From NCBI GenBank assembly GCA_002325825.1, contig DCSW01000077.1, positions 1 through 14,245 on the forward strand: 14,245 nucleotides of DNA, read 5' to 3'. Below, one piece after another: positions 6,803 to 14,245 of this stretch. The translations under genes were made by a program, and so were the position numbers. The DNA is from Collimonas sp. UBA1456. Lineage in GTDB: Bacteria > Pseudomonadota > Gammaproteobacteria > Burkholderiales > Burkholderiaceae_D. A model generated the notes under the pieces. It did not search any database and was not told where the DNA came from. It was given only the letters and a program-made list of their open reading frames with translations. The stretch's first letter is position 1. Each line of letters begins with the position of its first letter.

Positions 6803-9688
6803 TTAGGCAAAATGACGATCTTCACCGCTGCCAAACAGATTTGCGACGCAGCGTCCGCACAGTCCAGGATGTTCGGGTTGGCTGCCGACATCGGCACGAT
6901 GGTGCCAGCAGCGTTCGCATTTCTGTTGGGCTGACGGCGTCACCAGAATTGCTTCGTCGGCCTCCGTCGCTACTTGCGTGACGATGGCGCTAGAAGTGAT
7001 TAGGACGAATTTCAGATCGTCGCCGATACTGTTGAGCAAAGCGTATTTGACAGAGCATGCCTTGATTTCGACTTTCGCCTGCAGCGATGAACCGATGCCG
7101 CCGGCGACACGCACTTCTTCCAGCTTCTTGGTGACATCTGCGCGGACAACGCGCACTGCATTGAATTTTTCGATCAGTGCGGCAGCATCGCTGATTTCCG
7201 GTAACGTGTAATAGGTTTGCGTGAAAATAGTTTCATCGCTGGCTGCATACGCTTGCGGGCTAGCGAAGAATGACCAGGCCTCTTCCGCGGTGAAGGACAA
7301 GGTCGGAGCCATCACGAGCAGCAGCGCCCGCGTGATATGCCAGATCGCGGTTTGCGCGGAACGCCGCGCCTGCGAAGTGGCGCTGCTGGTGTACAGGCGA
7401 TCCTTCAGGATATCGAGATAGAAACTGCCAAGTTCTTCCGAGCAGTACATCTGCAACTTCGAGATCACCGGATGGAATTCATAGCTCTGGTAGTGCTGCA
7501 GAATGTCAGCTTGCAATTGCGCCATGCCGGCGATCGCATAGCGGTCGATTTCCAGCATGTCGGCGATCGGTACGGCATCGTTCAGGGGATCGAAATCGGA
7601 AGTGTTGGCTAGCAAGAAGCGTAGCGTGTTGCGGATACGGCGATACGATTCGGTTACACGTTTCAAGATTTCGTCGGAGATCGTGATCTCACCCGAGTAG
7701 TCGCTGGAAGCAACCCACAGGCGTAGGATTTCGGCGCCCAGCGAATCGGCCACCTTTTGCGGTTCGATGCCGTTCTTCAACGATTTCGACATCTTGCGGC
7801 CTTCACCGTCAACCACGAAGCCGTGTGTCAGCAGCGCATTGTAAGGCGCACGGCCGTTCAGCATGGATGAAGTCAGCAGCGACGATTGGAACCAGCCGCG
7901 ATGTTGATCGGAACCTTCCAGATAGAGATCAGCCGGGAATTGTGACTGGACCGCGTGCGAACCGCGCAATACGGTCTGGTGCGTGCTGCCGGAATCGAAC
8001 CAGACGTCCAGCGTGTCTTTGTTCTTGACGTAGTAGTCGGCATCGTCACCCAGCAATTCGCGTGGATCGAGTGCCTGCCAGGCTTCGATGCCGTGCTGTT
8101 CGATGCGTTTGGCAATCTGTTCCAGTAGTTCTGGCGTACGTGGATGTAACTGGCCGCTTTCCTTGTGGACGAAGAATGCCATCGGTACGCCCCATTGGCG
8201 TTGCCGCGACAGTGTCCAGTCAGGACGATTGGCGATCATGCCGTGCAGGCGCGCCTTGCCCCAGCCAGGGAGGAATGTGGTGGCTTCGATCGCTCGCAGT
8301 GCGGTTGTGCGCAAGCTTTGATGGTCGTGCTTCGGCAGGTTGTCCATGCTGGCAAACCATTGCGAAGTAGCGCGATAGATGATCGGACTCTTATGGCGCC
8401 AGCAATGCATGTAGCTGTGGTCAAACATGATCATCTTGAACAGCGCGCCGACTTCTTCTAGCTTGCCGCAGATCGGCTTCGCGGCTTCCCAGATGGTCAT
8501 GCCAGCAAAGAACGGCAGCCACGAGGCAAATTTGCCGTCACCCATGACCGGGCTGATGATGTCGTCGTCCTTCATCCCATGCTCCTTGCATGAGATAAAG
8601 TCCTCGATACCGTAGGCCGGCGCCGAGTGCACGATACCGGTGCCGCTGTCAGTGGTGACGTAGTCGCAGAGATAGATTGGCGACAGGCGATTGTAGCCCG
8701 GATCGATGGCGGCCAGCGGATGTTTAAAATTGATCAGCGCCAGCGCCTCGCCCTTGCAGGTGGAGATGATGTTGCCTTCCAGTTCGAAGCGTTGCAGGCT
8801 GCTCTCAGCCAGATTCTGAGCCAGGATCAGCAGCAGCGGCGTACCGTTGCGTTTGGTCTGGACCAGTGCATAGTCGACTTTTGGATTGACGTTGAGCGCC
8901 TGGTTGGACGGGATAGTCCACGGCGTGGTGGTCCAAATCACGACGTAGCCTTGCTTGGTCGGCAGCGACGTCAGGCCAAATGCTGCGGCGATCTTGGCAG
9001 GTTCTGTAAATGGGAAGCCGACATCGATCGACGGATCGCGTTTGTCCTGGTATTCGACTTCCGCTTCTGCCAGTGCCGAACCGCAATCGAAGCACCAGTT
9101 GACTGGTTTCAGGCCGCGATACACATAGCCTTTTTCCAGGATCGCGCTAAGTGCGCGCAACTCGTCTGCTTCATTGCTGAAGGCCATTGTCTTGTATGGA
9201 TTATCCCATCCGCCGAGTATGCCGAGGCGAATGAAGTCCTTGCGTTGCAGGTCGACCTGTTCGTTGGCGTAAGCACGTGCCTTGGCTTGCACTTCGGCCA
9301 CCGGCAGGTTCTTACCGTATTTCTTTTCGATCTGGATTTCGATCGGCATGCCGTGGCAATCCCAGCCCGGCACGTAAGGCGCATCGAAGCCGGCCATATT
9401 GCGGGCCTTGATAATCATGTCCTTGAGGATTTTGTTGACGGCATGTCCGAGATGGATCTCGCCATTGGCATACGGCGGGCCGTCATGCAGGATAAATTTC
9501 GGACGACCTTTGGAGGCCTTGCGAATTCGTTCATAGACTTTCTTTTCTTGCCATTGCTTGACCCATTGCGGCTCCCGTTTGGCGAGATCGCCACGCATTG
9601 GGAATGCGGTCTCGGTCATGTTGACCGGGTATTTGCTTTGCGGTTTGGTGGTTTTATTGGTTGCTGGTTTGCTTGGCTGATCGGACAT
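6803..9688 (-). CDS. ileS: Isoleucyl-tRNA synthetase
   Basis: IleS charges tRNA-Ile with isoleucine in the cytoplasm and edits mischarged valine. The product is 961 residues (E. coli 938), a class I synthetase. It shows the HLGH form of the HIGH motif (79-82), the CP1 editing domain with TTTPWTIPSNQAL and GTGIVHSAPAYGIEDF (retaining the Asp of the editing pocket), DVWFDSGSTH and LEGSDQHRGW, KMSKS (632-636), an anticodon-binding region, and a C-terminal CERC...CGRC zinc cluster as in E. coli-type bacterial IleRS. The first 30 or so residues are a Lys/Pro/Thr-rich extension. The ATG at 9688 is preferred over a TTG at 9700; only a weak GAAAG precedes it. It starts 18 bases after ribF ends, so the two are almost certainly cotranscribed, as in many proteobacteria. 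Confidence 0.98.
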   Translation of the reverse strand: MSDQPSKPATNKTTKPQSKYPVNMTETAFPMRGDLAKREPQWVKQWQEKKVYERIRKASKGRPKFILHDGPPYANGEIHLGHAVNKILKDMIIKARNMAGFDAPYVPGWDCHGMPIEIQIEKKYGKNLPVAEVQAKARAYANEQVDLQRKDFIRLGILGGWDNPYKTMAFSNEADELRALSAILEKGYVYRGLKPVNWCFDCGSALAEAEVEYQDKRDPSIDVGFPFTEPAKIAAAFGLTSLPTKQGYVVIWTTTPWTIPSNQALNVNPKVDYALVQTKRNGTPLLLILAQNLAESSLQRFELEGNIISTCKGEALALINFKHPLAAIDPGYNRLSPIYLCDYVTTDSGTGIVHSAPAYGIEDFISCKEHGMKDDDIISPVMGDGKFASWLPFFAGMTIWEAAKPICGKLEEVGALFKMIMFDHSYMHCWRHKSPIIYRATSQWFASMDNLPKHDHQSLRTTALRAIEATTFLPGWGKARLHGMIANRPDWTLSRQRQWGVPMAFFVHKESGQLHPRTPELLEQIAKRIEQHGIEAWQALDPRELLGDDADYYVKNKDTLDVWFDSGSTHQTVLRGSHAVQSQFPADLYLEGSDQHRGWFQSSLLTSSMLNGRAPYNALLTHGFVVDGEGRKMSKSLKNGIEPQKVADSLGAEILRLWVASSDYSGEITISDEILKRVTESYRRIRNTLRFLLANTSDFDPLNDAVPIADMLEIDRYAIAGMAQLQADILQHYQSYEFHPVISKLQMYCSEELGSFYLDILKDRLYTSSATSQARRSAQTAIWHITRALLLVMAPTLSFTAEEAWSFFASPQAYAASDETIFTQTYYTLPEISDAAALIEKFNAVRVVRADVTKKLEEVRVAGGIGSSLQAKVEIKACSVKYALLNSIGDDLKFVLITSSAIVTQVATEADEAILVTPSAQQKCERCWHHRADVGSQPEHPGLCGRCVANLFGSGEDRHFA

Positions 9689-9706
9689 AATTTCTTTCAA
9701 TGAAAT

Positions 9707-10762
9707 TCAGTTGGGCCTGCCCATCAAGGGCGGAGCTGAATGAAGTGCTGCCGAAGCGTGACAAATTCGATCTGTGGCTGAAGTCGGCGCATGCGTTGCC
9801 ATGCTGGCAGCATAGCCGGCATGCTGATGGAAATAGGCGCGCGCATTGTCGACATCATGGCGGATCGCTGCGGTCAGGGTCGGCAGGTCGACATATTTCT
9901 CTTCATCGCGCAATTTTTTCAAAAACTCAACCTGTATTAGCTTGCCATAACAGTCGCCGGCGAAATCAAGGATATAGCTTTCCAGCAGCACTCGGCCGCT
10001 GTCATCTACAGTCGGGCGGATGCCGATGCTGGCGACTGCAGGCAGAGGGCGCTCAGCCAAACCGTGGACATTGACCACGAAGATGCCAGACAGTGCCGGC
10101 AACTTGTGGTTGACACGCAGATTAAGGGTTGGGAAACCGATGGTGCGGCCAAATTTTTTGCCATGCACCACACGTCCCGAAATCGAGTATGGATGATCCA
10201 ACAGCACACTCGCATGCGTGAAGTCGCTGGCCGCCAGTGCTGCACGCACTGCGGATGACGAGATCCGTGCACCTTCGTTCATCACCGTCGACAAGGTCTC
10301 GACATGGAAGCCGTATTTCTTGCCGGCCTCGATTAATGTTGCGATATTGCCAGCGCGTCGCGCGCCGAAGCAAAAATCTTCACCAACCATCAGCCACTTG
10401 ACATGCAGACCATCAACCAACACTTTTTCAATAAAGTCTTGCGGTGACATGGCAGCAAAGCTGGCATTGAAGTGTTCGACGATGACGCGGTCGATACCGG
10501 CCTGCGACAGCGACTCCAGCCTGTCGCGTAGGTTGGCGACGCGGATTGGCATATTGCCCAGCTGGTCGGCGCGGTGTGCAAAGAATTCACGCGGGTGCGG
10601 TTCGAACGTCATCACAGCTGCATCCAGGCCAAGTTGCGTGGCAGCATTGCGAACGTGCGCGAGCAATACCTGATGGCCGCGATGCACGCCATCAAAGTTG
10701 CCGATAGTAAGCGCGCATGGCGCGCGCGATTCGGCGTTGGGAAGTCCGCGAAATACCTTCAT
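9707..10762 (-). CDS. ribF: Bifunctional riboflavin kinase / FAD synthetase
   Basis: RibF phosphorylates riboflavin to FMN and adenylates FMN to FAD. The product is 351 residues. The N-terminal FAD synthetase (nucleotidyltransferase-like) half has GNFDGVHRGH (21-30), FEPHP (53-57) and ISSSAVR (167-173). The C-terminal riboflavin kinase half has GKKFGRTIGFPTLNL (201-215) with the PTxN motif, and FLKKLRDEEKY. After the usual family end (ARAYF) there is a tail of nearly 40 Ala/His/Ser-rich residues with no recognisable motif. The ATG at 10762 gives the conserved start MKVFRGLP, without a clear Shine-Dalgarno. It heads the ribF-ileS unit; a TATAAT box upstream may be its promoter. Confidence 0.97.
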   Translation of the reverse strand: MKVFRGLPNAESRAPCALTIGNFDGVHRGHQVLLAHVRNAATQLGLDAAVMTFEPHPREFFAHRADQLGNMPIRVANLRDRLESLSQAGIDRVIVEHFNASFAAMSPQDFIEKVLVDGLHVKWLMVGEDFCFGARRAGNIATLIEAGKKYGFHVETLSTVMNEGARISSSAVRAALAASDFTHASVLLDHPYSISGRVVHGKKFGRTIGFPTLNLRVNHKLPALSGIFVVNVHGLAERPLPAVASIGIRPTVDDSGRVLLESYILDFAGDCYGKLIQVEFLKKLRDEEKYVDLPTLTAAIRHDVDNARAYFHQHAGYAASMATHAPTSATDRICHASAALHSAPPLMGRPN

Positions 10763-10797
10763 TGAAGTAACCGGAATATTTGTCGCAAAATCTTTAA

Positions 10798-10803
10798 ATT
10801 ATA
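10798..10803 (-). promoter_or_regulatory. Candidate -10 box for the ribF-ileS operon
   Basis: The minus strand carries a consensus TATAAT 35 bases before the ribF ATG, giving a predicted leader of roughly 25-30 bases. No good -35 hexamer lies 16-18 bases upstream (GAGTTG or GGAGTT occupy that place), although a TTGGAC is present too close. It is plausible as a weak promoter or one that needs an activator. Confidence 0.35.
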
Positions 10804-10884
10804 AATGCTTTCGACGTCCAACTCCTGCTGAGAAATCGAACGGCAGTGGTTTTTGCGACCTGAAACTGTCAAATTCATCATTTT

Positions 10885-11004
10885 TTAGAGAAAAATGGCG
10901 AAACTGCACGAAGATACCATCGATGCCCCATTGCATTTCGGATCATTTGTTTGCTGTTGGCCGTCATCACCGCTTGCGCCAAGTACCGAATCCGATAGTC
11001 CCAT
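10885..11004 (-). pseudogene. Short YidB/DUF937-like reading frame, probably a truncated gene remnant
   Basis: This 39-codon frame begins MGLSDSVLGASGDDGQQQ and stops at TAA (10887-10885). Its ATG follows a very good ribosome binding site, GGAG six bases upstream. The start resembles the N-terminus I recall for YidB/DUF937 proteins (about 130 residues, MGLxDxVLGAxGG...QQ), but the conserved remainder is absent and I cannot follow it convincingly in the other two frames. The preferred reading is therefore a gene that kept its start and lost its body. A genuine 39-residue protein is the alternative. A candidate promoter lies about 80 bases upstream. No function can be assigned to the short form; the function of YidB itself is poorly known. 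Confidence 0.45.
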
Positions 11005-11082
11005 AATTTTCTCCAGAAAATAGTAATACGATATGCTATCAAGGTAGAGGTTACTTCATCGAAACTACAATACAGTTCATAA

Positions 11083-11109
11083 AATTTACACAATACTACA
11101 GAGCGTCAA
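11083..11109 (-). promoter_or_regulatory. Candidate promoter for the YidB-like frame
   Basis: On the minus strand TTGACG (11109-11104) is followed after 15 bases by TAAATT (11088-11083). The -35 is close to consensus, but the spacing is short and the -10 is weak. It would produce a leader of about 70 bases before the ATG at 11004. Confidence 0.3.
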
Positions 11110-11242
11110 GAACTATGATAGTTATTAAATTGAAAACAATTGTGCATTGCTGATCTTTATCGTCTTAGTCATTCTTAAAATAATTGCTTATGCCAAATTG
11201 TAAAAATCGGGAAAATACACCGATGCTCTTCGCCTCCTTTGG

Positions 11243-11968
11243 CTACATCTCGCCCCAGATGGCGTTGATAGCCACCAGCGCCGCCAGTCCGGCGGTTTCT
11301 GTGCGCAGGATACGCGGCCCCATCGACAGCATCAGCGCACCTTGCGCACAAGCCGCATTTTCTTCTAACTCTGTGAAGCCGCCTTCCGGACCGATCACCA
11401 GCGCCAGTGGCTGCGGCGGATGACGACGCGCCCAATTTGAGAGCGATTGTTCGCCGCGCGTTGACAGCAGAATGTGCTTGTGCAAATCCTGCTGCCGCAT
11501 CCAGTCGTTGAACGGTATCAGCGCCGCCAGATGCGGTATGCGGTTGCGGCCGCTTTGCTCGGCGGCGGCTGCGATCACGGCTTGCCAATGAATTTGCTTC
11601 TTTTCGGCGCGTTCGCTATTCAAGCGTACCACGCAGCGCTGTGTCGCCAAAGGCTGGATTGCCGCCGCCCCAAGCTCAACAGCTTTCTCGATGATCCAGT
11701 CCAGCTTCGACGATTCTGGCAGCGCCTGCGCTAGCGTGATGGTGTAAGGCAGCTCGACCTCGCGCGGCGAGAACGTCTTGATTTCGATGCTAACGCGTTT
11801 TTTTTCAATGCTGCTGATTGTCGCCGTATACTCGCCGCCCGCGCCGTTGAACAAAGTGATGGGGGTGCCTGTGGGGAGGCGCAGAACCTTGACATGATGT
11901 GCAACCTGTTCTGGTAATGCCAACTGCTGGCCGATTTCAAGAGGAGTGGGAAAGTAGAAGCGGAGCAT
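11243..11968 (-). CDS. rsmE: 16S rRNA (uracil-1498-N3) methyltransferase
   Basis: RsmE uses S-adenosylmethionine to methylate N3 of U1498 in 16S rRNA, within the small subunit decoding region. The 241-residue product matches the usual length (E. coli 243). It has an N-terminal PUA-like domain (LRFYFPTPL, HVKVLRLPTGTPITLF) and a C-terminal SPOUT methyltransferase domain with LPESSKLDWIIEKAVELG, the knot motif GPEGGFT (193-199) and MGPRILRTETAGLAAL (from 216). The ATG at 11968 gives the family N-terminus; in-frame codons up to 12166 are not family-like. The ribosome binding site is weak. The gene diverges from tkt, with 253 bases between the two starts. AAAGGAGG lies just beyond the stop with no following gene. 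Confidence 0.95.
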   Translation of the reverse strand: MLRFYFPTPLEIGQQLALPEQVAHHVKVLRLPTGTPITLFNGAGGEYTATISSIEKKRVSIEIKTFSPREVELPYTITLAQALPESSKLDWIIEKAVELGAAAIQPLATQRCVVRLNSERAEKKQIHWQAVIAAAAEQSGRNRIPHLAALIPFNDWMRQQDLHKHILLSTRGEQSLSNWARRHPPQPLALVIGPEGGFTELEENAACAQGALMLSMGPRILRTETAGLAALVAINAIWGEM

Positions 11969-11992
11969 GACGTAAATCAGTTCTTTATGTTG

Positions 11993-12008
11993 TCCGGCTG
12001 CGGCCGGA
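11993..12008. other. Hairpin in the rsmE leader
   Basis: TCCGGC (11993-11998) and GCCGGA (12003-12008) form a perfect 6-base GC-rich stem with a 4-base loop, 24 bases before the rsmE ATG. It would lie in the rsmE 5' untranslated region. It might affect translation or be a binding site; nothing more can be said. Confidence 0.4.
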
Positions 12009-12089
12009 ATGATTGCTGTTGAATGATCAATTATTTGGTTCTTGTATTGTGCTCTGATTTGACTTTGATGCATTGTGCTGCCGATTGGA

Positions 12090-12105
12090 CGCGATAAGTA
12101 TCGCG
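12090..12105. other. Palindrome in the rsmE/tkt divergent region
   Basis: CGCGATA (12090-12096) and TATCGCG (12099-12105) form a perfect 7-base inverted repeat separated by AG. CTGC (12078-12081) and GCAG (12106-12109) could extend it with an 8-base bulge. It lies midway between the two divergent starts, where an operator or a dispersed palindrome would be expected. No convincing -35/-10 pair was found for either gene; TTGAAC (12146-12151) and TAAAAT (12172-12177) are 20 bases apart, which is long. Confidence 0.4.
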
Positions 12106-12221
12106 GCAGTATTTTACCGTCCCGTCGCGCATAATATGTGAGGATTTGAACCGGGGACTGGCACATTTTGGTAAAATGTAGTCGCTACCAATTCACAACC
12201 ATTGCTTACCTCGCTCACACC

Positions 12222-14216
12222 ATGACTTCCACACTACCGACCACCAAGATGGCCACTGCGATTCGCGCACTGGCGATGGATGCAGTACAAAAAGCCAATT
12301 CCGGCCATCCCGGCATGCCGATGGGTATGGCGGAAATCGCGGTTGCCCTTTGGGCTAGGCATTACCGTCACAATCCGGCTAATCCGCACTGGTTCAACCG
12401 CGATCGTTTCGTCTTGTCGAACGGTCATGGTTCGATGCTGCAATATGCGTTGCTGCACCTGACCGGCTACGATCTGTCGATGGATGAAATCCGCAATTTC
12501 CGTCAAATACATTCGAAGACGCCTGGCCATCCGGAAGTCGATATCACGCCAGGAGTTGAAACCACTACCGGCCCGCTGGGTCAGGGCGTGACCAATGCGG
12601 TCGGTATGGCATTGGCAGAACGCTTGCTGGCCGCGGAATTCAACCGCGCCTATTTCCCGATCGTCGATCATTACACTTATACTTTCGTTGGCGACGGCTG
12701 CATGATGGAAGGCATTTCACACGAAGCTTGTTCCTTGGCCGGAACATTGCGTCTGTCGAAGCTAATCGCGCTGTACGACGATAACGGTATCTCTATCGAC
12801 GGCCATGTTGAAGGCTGGTTCAAGGACGATACCCCGAAACGCTTCGAAGCTTACGGCTGGAACGTGATACGCGCCGTCGACGGCCACAGTGTGGAGGCCG
12901 TCAGCGCCGCCATTCATCAAGCCAAACGGGCTGACAAGCCAACCCTGATCTGCTGCAAGACCGTGATCGGCAAAGGTTCACCAAACCTGGCTGGTACCGA
13001 TAAGGTGCACGGAGCGGCATTGGGCGACAAGGAAATCGCTGCGGTACGCGACGCGCTGGGCTGGCCTTACGCGCCATTTGAAATTCCGGCTGATATCTAC
13101 AAGGCATGGGATGCCAAGGCGCAGGGCAAACATTGCGAAGGTGAATGGGACGCCTTGTTTGCTGCTTATGTGAGCGAATTCCCGCAGCAAGCCAGCGAAT
13201 TCACGCGCCGCATGAAAGGCGAGCTACCCGGTAATTTCGAGCAGACCGTGAGCACCTACATCGCTACCTGCGTCGAAAAAAAAGAAACCATCGCCACCCG
13301 TAAGGCCAGCCAGAACGCCATTCAGGCGTTGGCGCCGATGCTGCCGGAATTCCTCGGCGGTTCGGCCGACCTGACGGGCTCCAACCTGACCCACTGGAAA
13401 GAGTGTATAGCCGTGCGTGCCGACCAGCTGGGTAACCACATCAACTACGGCGTGCGCGAATTCGGCATGAGCGCCATGATGAACGGCATCGCCCTGCATG
13501 GTGGCTACATCCCGTTTGGCGCGACGTTCCTGACCTTCTCCGACTATAGCCGCAATGCACTGCGGATGGCGGCGCTGATGAAGATTCGTTCGATCTTCGT
13601 GTTTACTCATGACTCGATTGGCCTCGGTGAAGACGGCCCGACTCACCAATCGGTGGAGCACGTATCGAGCCTGCGCTTGATCCCGCAATTAGACAACTGG
13701 CGCCCATGCGATACCGTCGAATCGGCAGTAGCTTGGCAGCAGGCTGTGCTGCGCAAGACCGGCCCGAGCACCCTGATTTTTTCACGCCAGAATTTGCAAC
13801 ATCAGGAACGCGATACGGCACAGATCGCCAACATCCAGCGCGGCGCTTACATCCTCAAGGATGCACCTGACGCCAAGGCGATTCTGATCGCCACCGGTTC
13901 TGAAGTTGAACTGACAATGCGATCGGCAGTGGCACTGGAAAAAGAAGGCATCGCGGTACGCGTGGTGTCGATGCCCTGCTCCGATGTGTTCGATCGCCAG
14001 GAAGCATCCTACAAGGATAGCGTGCTGCAACACGGCTTGCCACGAGTAGCGATCGAAGCCGGCGTAACTGCGTTTTGGTACAAGTATGTGGGCCTGGATG
14101 GCGCCGTGGTCGGGATCGATACCTTCGGCGAATCGGCTCCAGCCCCTGTGCTATTCAATCATTTCGGCTTCACTGTTGAAAATGTTGTGGCCAAGACTAA
14201 ACTGGTACTGGCATGA
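12222..14216 (+). CDS. tkt: Transketolase
   Basis: Transketolase moves two-carbon ketol units between sugar phosphates in the pentose phosphate pathway (and in the Calvin cycle, where present), using thiamine diphosphate and a divalent metal ion. The 664 residues match E. coli TktA (663). Visible features are ANSGHPG with His29; the TPP/metal motif GDGCMMEG (157-164) closing with Asn188 in DDNGIS; the VREFGM segment with catalytic Glu413, which contacts the TPP ring; GEDGPTHQ with His475; and the C-terminal GFTVENVVAK. The ATG at 12222 gives the family N-terminus MTSTLPTTKMATAIRALAMD; an in-frame TTG at 12168 is rejected. The ribosome binding site is weak. The remaining 29 bases to the window edge show no feature. 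In Burkholderiales gapA commonly follows, but it is outside the window. Confidence 0.98.
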   Translation: MTSTLPTTKMATAIRALAMDAVQKANSGHPGMPMGMAEIAVALWARHYRHNPANPHWFNRDRFVLSNGHGSMLQYALLHLTGYDLSMDEIRNFRQIHSKTPGHPEVDITPGVETTTGPLGQGVTNAVGMALAERLLAAEFNRAYFPIVDHYTYTFVGDGCMMEGISHEACSLAGTLRLSKLIALYDDNGISIDGHVEGWFKDDTPKRFEAYGWNVIRAVDGHSVEAVSAAIHQAKRADKPTLICCKTVIGKGSPNLAGTDKVHGAALGDKEIAAVRDALGWPYAPFEIPADIYKAWDAKAQGKHCEGEWDALFAAYVSEFPQQASEFTRRMKGELPGNFEQTVSTYIATCVEKKETIATRKASQNAIQALAPMLPEFLGGSADLTGSNLTHWKECIAVRADQLGNHINYGVREFGMSAMMNGIALHGGYIPFGATFLTFSDYSRNALRMAALMKIRSIFVFTHDSIGLGEDGPTHQSVEHVSSLRLIPQLDNWRPCDTVESAVAWQQAVLRKTGPSTLIFSRQNLQHQERDTAQIANIQRGAYILKDAPDAKAILIATGSEVELTMRSAVALEKEGIAVRVVSMPCSDVFDRQEASYKDSVLQHGLPRVAIEAGVTAFWYKYVGLDGAVVGIDTFGESAPAPVLFNHFGFTVENVVAKTKLVLA

Positions 14217-14245
14217 CTTTAAGAGCCTGCTCGAAATATTTTGAA

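Larger units (their letters stand above)
10763..11242. other. 480-base A/T-rich gap between rsmE and ribF
   Basis: This gap is clearly richer in A and T than the flanking genes. It holds the ribF promoter candidate at its left, a 39-codon YidB-like start (10885-11004) with its own candidate promoter, and two small palindromes: ATTTTCT/AGAAAAT (11006-11021), which overlaps that ORF's ribosome binding site, and AATTG/CAATT (11128-11141). AAAGGAGG (11240-11233, minus) lies just after the rsmE stop but has no start codon at a suitable distance. I see no tRNA, intact gene or intrinsic terminator here. The pattern suggests one or more decayed genes. Confidence 0.5.

Noticed and set aside
8627..9703. 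A 358-codon plus-strand open frame opposite ileS
   Set aside because: It lies wholly antisense to the 5' part of ileS, which has every family motif; its translation is unlike any protein I recognise and shows the composition expected of a mirror frame.
10878..11093. A 71-codon minus-strand frame in the rsmE-ribF gap
   Set aside because: It starts at a TTG with no ribosome binding site and overlaps, in another frame, the better supported 39-codon YidB-like frame.
11969..12166. N-terminal extension of rsmE up to 12166
   Set aside because: It would add 66 non-family residues translated from the promoter/palindrome region; the start at 11968 matches the family.
12168..12221. N-terminal extension of tkt from a TTG at 12168
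   Set aside because: The added 18 residues are absent from transketolases; the ATG at 12222 gives the expected length and start.
14217..14245. Possible IS terminus or gene start at the right edge
   Set aside because: Only 29 bases remain; the sequence shows no start, inverted repeat partner or terminator that can be supported.
1..14245. A defence island, CRISPR array, biosynthetic cluster or other new multi-gene system
   Set aside because: All full-length genes fall in known housekeeping families apart from the degenerate M48-like lipoprotein; no direct-repeat array, toxin-antitoxin pair or cluster of unknown genes is visible.

Overview
The window is a stretch of bacterial chromosome that reads as a betaproteobacterium of the Burkholderiales, most likely an Oxalobacteraceae relative. 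Base composition is moderate (roughly 50-55% G+C by eye). The protein sequences are closest, by recall, to Herbaspirillum/Herminiimonas-type enzymes, and the order ribF-ileS-lspA-coaBC-dut is familiar from that group. The placement is an inference from recall, not from a search.

Layout. Positions 1-205 hold a decayed IS3-family transposase OrfA fragment (minus strand) that runs off the left edge. clpS (276-584) and clpA (581-2884) follow on the plus strand with a 4-base ATGA overlap: the N-degron adaptor and the AAA+ unfoldase of ClpAP. A strong bidirectional terminator (2911-2948) separates them from a long minus-strand block. In its own transcription order that block runs rsmE (11968-11243), a 480-base AT-rich gap with a short YidB-like start, ribF (10762-9707), ileS (9688-6803), lspA (6648-6139), coaBC (5951-4746), dut (4585-4136) and a PDZ/M48-type lipoprotein gene (4124 or 4136 to 3024). 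tkt (12222-14216, plus) diverges from rsmE and ends 29 bases before the right edge.

The block is housekeeping: FMN/FAD synthesis (RibF), isoleucyl-tRNA charging (IleS), lipoprotein signal peptide cleavage (LspA), CoA synthesis (CoaBC), dUTP removal (Dut), 16S rRNA methylation (RsmE) and the pentose phosphate pathway (Tkt). ribF-ileS and dut-lipoprotein are tightly spaced; ileS-lspA, lspA-coaBC and coaBC-dut are separated by about 150-190 bases rich in palindromes.

I see no new multi-gene system. The points worth a second look are a lipoprotein of M48 metalloprotease architecture whose HExxH motif reads KEMAH, so it may be a pseudoprotease; a 39-codon reading frame with an excellent ribosome binding site and a YidB/DUF937-like start in the rsmE-ribF gap; the IS3 relic with a visible 4-base tandem duplication; and REP-like palindromes between the housekeeping genes. 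No tRNA, rRNA, CRISPR array or intact mobile element was found.
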